Position numbers and translations under genes: made by a program
Shown: positions 43,401 to 52,400 of the stretch, piece by piece
Position numbering within the stretch: position 1 is the first letter of the stretch
How the letters are laid out: the number at the start of each line of letters is the position of its first letter
Notes under the pieces: generated by a model
What the model was told of the DNA's origin: nothing
The model's input: the letters and a program-made list of their open reading frames with translations, nothing else
Databases searched by the model: none
Source: Arion vulgaris
Lineage: Eukaryota > Mollusca > Gastropoda > Stylommatophora > Arionidae
Assembly (NCBI GenBank): GCA_020796225.1
Contig: CM036755.1
Coordinates: 12,164,994 to 12,228,993, forward strand
DNA length: 64,000 bases
Direction of reading: 5' to 3'

Positions 43401-46400
43401 TTTACTCCGGGGGAGTTGGGACTCCTTCACTGAAGACTACCGTTTTTGCGTTTCTGTTGACTCTCACCGTGCACATCCTCATAATGCCTCTAGCATGTCC
43501 GGTCACAGATCAATTGGGCCCCTCCTCAGGGCCCGAGTTTCGCCCTATGTGGGCCCACGTGCAATTCAACCCGAGGCCCGGCATATTGGGCTCTAGGAGG
43601 GACTAGAAAGAGAGCTAGAGCTTCACGGCCTCCGAGTTTCTCCTCACGTGGGTGTACGTCTCTTCGTTGGATGCACCTCTCATACCTTTAATTCTGGTGT
43701 GTCATTTACTCCGGGGGAGTTAGCATTCGTTTGTTGACGTCTCGTATTCTGCTGTTTTCTTAAGTTTCTGCAAAACTTGGGCTTTGTTTCTACGGACATC
43801 GGCCAGGAGATGCTTGCATTGTTCGGGGATTTTCGGTCCTGCATTGCTTTGGTGCTTGCTACTACTACCAGTAGTTCTCCACGATCCCTGTTCCCCTTGG
43901 CCAGACCGGAACCAAAGTCTGTTACCAGGGTCACCAGGTGGAGGTGGGGGACAGTGTCTTGATTAGTGCCCCTTCACTAACACTGGTGCAGCGTTGTCCC
44001 CATGTGCCTTTGACCCCAGAGGTGTATTTAACCAGCGAGCGATAGGAACCATCAGTATGCATACCTTTGGAAATCTGTTGGCGGAGACTGAGGACGTATG
44101 GGTTTAGAAGTGAAAACATTAGTAAAATGTGGGTACAACATCAGTACTGAACTTCATCAAGAAACAACAAATTAAATAGCTCGGCCACATAAGTAGATTA
44201 CCAACAGACAGTGCGCTTCAAAGAGCTATGTTACTCCGGAAAAGTAGATATAGCAAAAGTCTGTCCTCGCAATAGGTGGACCTCGGAGATAACAGAGGTG
44301 ACGGAAAACACTGTTATGAAGGCCACAGAGGTCCGTCCTAGAAATCTCTGTTTATCATGACGCTGTAAGACAAAACAGGATTAGAGGAAAGAACAGTAAA
44401 AGGTTGCAAAGTAACTAACTACACCAGCAGGTTGGACACACACAATAAACACACAAACAAATAGTCACTACACTGAATGAACTTCAGTAAAGATAAAACT
44501 TGTTTGCTGGATTTGAAAACAGCTTTTACTATGATACTAGAAATGGATCATCATCATCATCAAGTAGCTTGTCTCTTCCGAAACTTGGTTCACATGACAG
44601 CAGTTCTGAAAAAACTATATATTCTGTGCAAGTTGGCTGGCGTTAGCAGCAGTCATTCTCAGATCGTTAATGACATCTTGCACCTATCGCCTTCTAGGTC
44701 TTCCTCACATTCTTCTTCCAGGCACCATTTTCGCCAAAATTATTTTCTCTAGGCACTCATGTCGTTTGATGTGTCTGAAATATTTAATTTTACTTGTTTT
44801 TATGCTTTGTACTTATGCCAACTCTCTTTAATATCAAGCTGTTGCAGAATAGAATCTAGAAGCGTTTGTTCTTTTCTCTGTCCATGATATTCTAAGTACT
44901 CTTCTGTAGCATTTGTCTTCAAAGACATTAATGATCTTCTCTGCCGCTTTGTCAATGTTCCATATCTCACAACTATATGTTGCCAAGGGAATAAAAAGGC
45001 TGACTCTTAAACACGTGATGTTTGTTCTTATCAGGATCAGTTCCCTTCCATATGTTAGTTAGTTCTTTTCGTTTTTGCAAAGCAAAATGGATAATGGAGA
45101 TACAATACTGTTGTTCAACGTTCTAGTGTTGAAAGGTGATTTGGCAATCGATGGCGCATTGATTTTGAGATAATATATACTCAAATTTGACAGTAGAAAG
45201 AAGTGTGTAGTACGATGTATCGATCTGGGAGGTAATAGGAACTTGGTACTCAAATATTGAATAATTAGAAGTGTGTAGAATCATGAAGCATCGATTCAAA
45301 GGCGATACGAACTTGGGACTCGATTACTGCATTAGTGCAATTTGACGACTGATAAATGTGTGTAGTCTTTGACCCAATGGTGGCATATGTTTGTTGAGAC
45401 TTCGTTATCTTTTTGAAGAACCTGAGCACCTATACGTAAACCTGGAGTGTCGTAATACCAGTAATATAAACTAACAACCACAAATATCAGATCTAGGATA
45501 TTTAATAAGATGACATGTGTTCGGAGTTGAACATACTTAAAAAAAAACTGTCTTGGCATGACCGTGGCCCCCAGCAACATAAGTCCGAGTAGCTCAGAGG
45601 AAAAAACTAAATTCCTGTTTAATGGGGTCTGGTTTTTATAAGTGTTTGATAGACCACTGTGGGGTTTTCTGCAATTTTATACAGGTCTACGAGTCCATAC
45701 GTGCAGTAGTTTGCCATTGCTTTCTGAACTGTGAGGTCTAATTTTACTGTTATTTTTCACGGGAATGAATTGTCTTCCAAACTGCCCGACACGGTGTTTG
45801 AACCAGGTACGCTTGGGTTGTGATCGACCACTTAAGCTACAGACGCCCACCTCTATCTTATTATTTGTTTATTATTATTATTATATATTTCTTGTACCGT
45901 TAGACGTTACATCGTACCTGCAAGCAATTTCTCTATATCTCTCTATCTTGGCCAAAACGCGTTAATTTACTCTATTGAATTTGATCCAACATTTCTTGCC
46001 TCTCTCAGTAAAGTTCATTTCATTGTTTTCATAAAGTGGTAATTCTTCCTTGAACTCTTTGTCTCCCACTTCAATGCCCGCTCTGTGATTATTTTATATT
46101 TCCTTCTATCTTGAACCCTTTGTCTCCCACTTCAATGCCCGCTCTGTGATTATTTTATCATTCCTTCTATCTTGAACCCTTTGTCTCCCACTTCAATGCC
46201 CGCTCTGTGATTATTTTATCATTCCTTCTATCTTGAACCCTTTGTCTTCCACTTCAATGCCCGCTCTGTGATTATTTTATCATTCCTTCTATCTTGAACC
46301 CTTTGTCTCCCACTTCAATGCCCGCTCTGTGATTATTTTATATTTCCTTCTATCTTGAACCCTTTGTCTCCCACTTCAATGCCCGCTCTGTGATTATTTT

Positions 46401-49400
46401 ATATTTCCTTCTATCTTGAACCCTTTGTCTCCCACTTCAATGCCCGCTCTGTGATTATTTTATCTTTCCTTCTATCTTGAACCCTTTGTCTCCCACTTCA
46501 ATGCCCGCTCTGTGATTATTTTATCTTTCCTTCTATCTTGAACCCTTTGTCTCCCACTTCAATGCCCGCTCTGTGATTATTTTATCATTCCTTCTATCTT
46601 GAACCCTTTGTCTTCCACTTCAATGCCCGCTCTGTGATTATTTTATATTTCCTTCTATCTTGAACCCTTTGTCTCCCACTTCAATGCCCGCTCTGTGATT
46701 ATTTTATCATTCCTTCTATCTTGAACCCTTTGTCTCCCACTTCAATGCCCGCTCTGTGATTATTTTATCTTTCCTTTTATCTTGAACCCTTTGTCTTCCA
46801 CTTCAATGCCCACTCTGTGATTATTTTATCTTTCCTTCTATCTTGAACCCTTTGTCTCCCACTTCAATGCCCGCTCTGTGATTATTTTATCATTCCTTCT
46901 ATCTTGAACCCTTTGTCTCCCACTTCAATGCCCGCTCTGTGATTATTTTATCTTTTCTTCTATCTTGAACCCTTTGTCTCCCACTTCAATGCCCGCTCTG
47001 TGATTATTTTATCATTCCTTCTTTCTTGAACCCTTTGTCTTCCACTTCAATGCCCGCTCTGTGATTATTTTATCATTCCTTCTATCTTGAACCCTTTGTC
47101 TCCCACTTCAATGCCCGCTCTGTGATTATTTTATCATTCCTTCTATCTTGAACCCTTTGTCTCCCACTTCAATGCCCGCTCTGTGATTATTTTATCTTTC
47201 CTTCTATCTTGAACCCTTTGTCTCCCACTTCAATGCCCGCTCTGTGATTATTTTATCATTCCTTCTATCTTGAACCCTTTGTCTCCCACTTCAATGCCCG
47301 CTCTGTGATTATTTTATCATTCCTTCTATCTTGAACCCTTTGTCTCCCACTTCAATGCCCACTCTGTGATTATTTTATCATTCCTTCTATCTTGAACCCT
47401 TTGTCTCCCACTTCAATGCCCACTCTGTGATTATTTTATCATTCCTTCTATCTTGAACCCTTTGTCTCCCACTTCAATGCCCACTCTGTGATTATTTTAT
47501 CATTCCTTCTATCTTGAACCCTTTGTCTCCCACTTCAATGCCCGCTCTGTGATTATTTTATCACTCCTTGTTAAAATATGCCCAACATATTCAACATGTG
47601 GCTCTCTGCTGGGGTAGAAGCTCGGTGCTCGTTTCTCGTGCAAAAGGTATCAGGCTCGCTCCCTCGTGCAGCCATCTGGATATTTTCCCAGAGATTCCTG
47701 ATCTCAGCGTAGGTGAGATCCAGTTCCAAGTCCTATCGGAGACGGACGATAGAACCTAGGTCCCGTGTTCAATTTGAGCACGTAAAAGAACTATTGGCAG
47801 GTCAGAATCGAACAGAGCAGGTTGGACAGCCGCTTCCCGGGCAAAATTATTAAGAAATTATTTTTAAATTTCCTACAAAAATATCTTCACTATCTTTAAA
47901 TTTACATCGTGGACCCTCGCCCGTGCTACGGAGTTCGTGCATCGCAACTGAGATCTTCCTGTGTAAGAAAGAGATCAGAGCACACATGGTTACTCACCAA
48001 AGTGCAATGATGATGGTCCTATCAATCAATCAATCATTCAACGTATCTACGTTTTTTTTCCCTTGTATTAGTTGTTACTAGAAGATGACCAGACATATCT
48101 CTGACATTTCATCAGTGTGGTGCGAAGAAAACCAGCTATATGAAAAGACGAAACACAACTCCCACATATCCAATCATGATCCTGTAATGTCTCTCCTGTG
48201 TTAGAAATGTTGTTTTCCAGGATTTGGACTCTACAATCACCTCTGTGCAACAACACATATCTATACATATATCTATAATGTATATGTGTGCTTTCTGTTG
48301 CAGGTGTGTGTATGGCTCTACAATCACCTCTGTATGACAACACATATCTATACATATATCTATAATGTATATGTGTGCTTTCTGTTGCAGGTGTGTTTAT
48401 GGCTCTACAATCACCTCTGTATGACAACACATATCTATACATATATCTATAATGTATATGTGTGCTTTCTGTTGCAGGTGTGTCTATGGCTCTACAATCA
48501 CCTCTGTATGACAACACATATCTATACATATATCTATAATGTATATGTGTGCTTTCTGTTGCAGGTGTGTTTATGGCTATACAATCACCTCTGTATGACA
48601 ACACATATCTATACATATATCTATAATGTATATGTGTGCTTTCTGTTGCAGGTGTATCTATGTCTCTAGATCGTTGTACATATACCCCCTACCCATCTGA
48701 CGTTGAAGACTATGAATACTGTAGTTATGGATGTTGCTATACAACCATGTATCCTTGCTGTGACGAGCCAATGTGAGTAATCTTGTCACTGTGTCACTTT
48801 CTTCTGTGAGTAATCTTGTCACTGTGTCACTTTCTTCTGTGAGTAATTTTGTCACTGTGTCACTTTCTTCTGTGAGTAATCTTGTCACTGTGTCACTTTC
48901 TTCTGTGAGTAATCTTGTCACTGTGTCACTTTCTTCTGTGAGTAATCTTGTCACTGTGTCACTTTCTTCTGTGAGTAATCTTGTCACTGTGTCACTTTCT
49001 TCTGTGAGTAATCTTGTCACTGTGTCACTTTCTTCTGTGAGTAATCTTGTCACTGTGTCACTTTCTTCTGTGAGTAATCTTGTCACTGTGTCACTTTCTT
49101 CTGTGAGTAATCTTGTCACTGTGTCACTTTCTTCTGTGAGTAATCTTGTCACTGTGTCACTTTCTTCTGTGAGTAATCTTGTCACTGTGTCACTTTATTC
49201 TGTGAGTAATCTTGTCACTGTGTCACTTTCTTCTATACGAGATACCAAATCCTTTTGTAGCATAAGAAATATTAGAGAATGTTTTGTTGGGCAAGTACTT
49301 TACTTAACTAACGTCACATGAGGAATGTTTACGTTGATCTTCTATAATTGGCAGTTTTAGTGTCCAAACTCTTCACGTTCCATACAACTTGTTTCTAAAC

Positions 49401-52400
49401 TCTCCACCTTCCATACAACTTATCTGCTAAACTCTTCACCTTCCATACAACTTGTCTCTAAACTCTCCACCTTCCATACAACTTGTCTCTAAACTCTCCA
49501 CCTTTCATACAACTTGTCTCAAAACTCTCCACCTTCCATACAACTTGTTTCTAAACTCTCCACCTTCCATATAACTTGTCTCTAAACTCTCCACCTTCCA
49601 TACAACTTGTCTCTAAACTCTCTACCTTCCATACAACATGTCTCAAAACTCTCCACCTTCCATACAACTTGTTTCTAAACTCTCCACCTTCCATATAACT
49701 TGTCTCTAAACTCTCCACCTTCCATACAACTTGTCTATAAACTCTCCACCTTCCATACAACTTGTCTCTAAACTCTCCTCCTTTCATACAACTTGTCTCT
49801 AAACTCTCCACCTTCCATACAACTTGTCTCTAAACTCTCCACCTTCCATACAACTTGTCTCTAAACTCTCCTCCTTTCATACAACTTGTCTCTAAACTCT
49901 CCTCCTTTCATACAACTTGTCTCTAAACTCTCCACCTTCCATACAACTTGTCTCTAAACTCTCCACCTTCCATACAACTTGTCTCTAAACTCTCCACCTT
50001 CCATACAACTTGTCTGCTAAATTCTCCACCTTCCATACAACTTGTCTCTAAACTCTTCACCTTCCATACAACTTATCTGCTAAACTCTTCATCTTCCATA
50101 CAACTTGTCTCTAAGCTCTTCACCTTGCATACAACTTGTCTCTAAATTCTTCACCATCCATACAACTTGTCTGCTAAACTCTTCACCTTTCATACAACTT
50201 GTCTGCTAAACTCTCCACCTTACATACAACTTGTCTGCTAAACTCTTCACATTCCATACAACTTGTCTCTAAGCTCTCCACCTTGCATAGAACTTGTCTC
50301 TAAACTCTCCACCATCCATACAACTTGTCTGCTAAACTCTGCACCTTCCATACAACTGTCTGCTAAACTCTCCAACTTCCATACAACTTGTCTCTAAACT
50401 CTCCACCTTCCATACAACTTGTCTGCTAAACTCTCCACCTTCCATACAACTTGTCTGCCAAAGATCTTAGACGTGTTCTGGCCAAATACTATCTCTAACC
50501 AAGAACTGCTTACACAGTGTCACCAAAATAATATATGAAAATCATCATCAAAAAGAAACGCTGGAGATGGATCAGACATGTGATACGCATCATGATTAAT
50601 TCATGTCACTAACACGTCACAATGAGATGGGCACCACAATTTGGAAGATCCAAAACATTCTAGAGCAAAACAGTAGAACAAGAACTGAAATCAATAAATC
50701 CCAACTGAACATAATAAATATTAGGAGCAAGAATATAGACAAGTTGTGTGCGTTTGTTGCTGTTGTAAGCGTCATGAACGTTACAGACTTAGAGCTAGAG
50801 ATGAAACATGTGTCGTTATCAAAGCTGTTGCCATTGGCAAAATTCCACTCCCACTGTGGATTTGATCCCAGGATGAAGAGATTAAATAAATGTGCTAACT
50901 ACTAGACTATCGCCTCTCTCCCTAATAATCGTGTAGTAATAATGAACAAAGTATTTAGATCATTTATATACTGTAACTTTTGTCATCTAAATAGTAATGC
51001 ATGTTCTGTATTTGATCTCAATACTGTAACATTTATAATCTAAATAGTAATGCATGTTCTGTCTTTGATCTCAATACTGTAACATTTATAATCTAAATAG
51101 TAATGTATGTTCTGTATTTGATCTCAATACTGTAACTGTTATAATCTAAATAGTAATGTATGTTCTGTCTTTGATCTCAATACTGTAACTTTTATAATCT
51201 AAATAGTAATGTATGTTCTGTATTTGATCTCAATACTGTAACTGTTATAATCTAAATAGTAATGTATGCTCTGTCTTTGATTTCAGTACTCTAACTGCAG
51301 CCTTTATTGTCCCCATGGTGCTTGGCTCAGTTGGCCTGGTTGTCTGCGCCATAGTTGTGGCGATAGTGGTGGTTATAAGGAGAAGAAGATTACAGACAAC
51401 AATACAGTATGGAACAACCATTGCTACTCCACAGGTGGTAACTACAACAGCAGGTAAGAAATATTGAATAGGTGTTGTATGTATGTGTAGTAGTGTTCAG
51501 TCTGTCTGTCTGTGTGCGAGTTTACATGTGTACATGTTTTGACATCATCATCGCACTTCGATGAGTAGCCAGGTATGCTTCGATCTCTTTCTTACACTGG
51601 AAGATCTCACAGACAGTGTACGAATACGTAGCACCGGCAAGGTCCCTAGATGTAATTTAGAAAGTGGGGAAACGATTTTGTAATAATTATATTTTGTAAT
51701 CTTTTTAATTAATTTTGCCCGGGCTGCGGCTTTCCAGCCTGCTCTTCTCGATTTTTAACTGCCAAATGGCTCTTTTATGTGCTCAACTTGAACACAGGAC
51801 CTACGTTTTACCGTCCGTCTCCGATATGACTAGGAATTCGATCTCATCTACATTAAAATCAGAGATCTCTAGTGAAATACTCCGATGTCTCCACGAGGGA
51901 GCAAACCGGTTACCTTTGGCACGAGAGGTGAGCACCTAACCTCTACGCCACAGAGATATGACTCACAGAGATATGACTCACAGAGATATGACTCACAGAG
52001 ATATGACTCACAGAGATATGACTCACAGAGATATGACTCACAGAGATATGACTCACAGAGATATGACTCACAGAGATATGACTCACAGAGATGTGACTCA
52101 CAGAGATGTGACTCACAGAGATATGACTCACAGAGATATGACTCACAGAGATATGACTCACAGAGATGTGACTCACAGAGATGTGACTCACAGAGATATG
52201 ACTCACAGAGATATGACTCACAGAGATATGACTCACAGAGATATGACTCACAGAGATATGACTCACAGAGATGTGACTCACAGAGATGTGACTCACAGAG
52301 ATGTGACTCACAGAGATATGACTCACAGAGATATGACTCACAGAGATATGACTCACAGAGATGTGACTCACAGAGATGTGACTCACAGAGATGTGACTCA

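Larger units (their letters stand above)
45866..48120 (-). pseudogene. LINE C-terminal remnant split by a minisatellite and a SINE
   Basis: 45,866-46,060 and 48,052-48,118 match the two sides of 35,215-35,530 of the LINE at 35.2 kb (minus strand; the second part gives EIRDMSG-like MSEICLVIF). Between them lie a 61-bp array and a SINE family 3 copy. The unit-A paralogue at 21,220-21,385 has neither. Confidence 0.75.

Noticed and set aside
43145..43606. Plus-strand 153-codon frame in the 1.64-kb retroposon
   Set aside because: Low-complexity hydrophobic composition, no recognised motif, and the element seems to lie on the minus strand.
48068..48669. Repeat frames over the 87-bp array on both strands
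   Set aside because: 87 is a multiple of three. In the frame of exon 2 the units contain a stop, so they are not protein-coding exon repeats.
48658..49321. Frames of 175-182 codons (VTRLLTEESD and SNLVTVSLSS repeats)
   Set aside because: By-product of the 33-bp donor array (11 codons per unit). The array begins at a clear splice donor, so it is intron.
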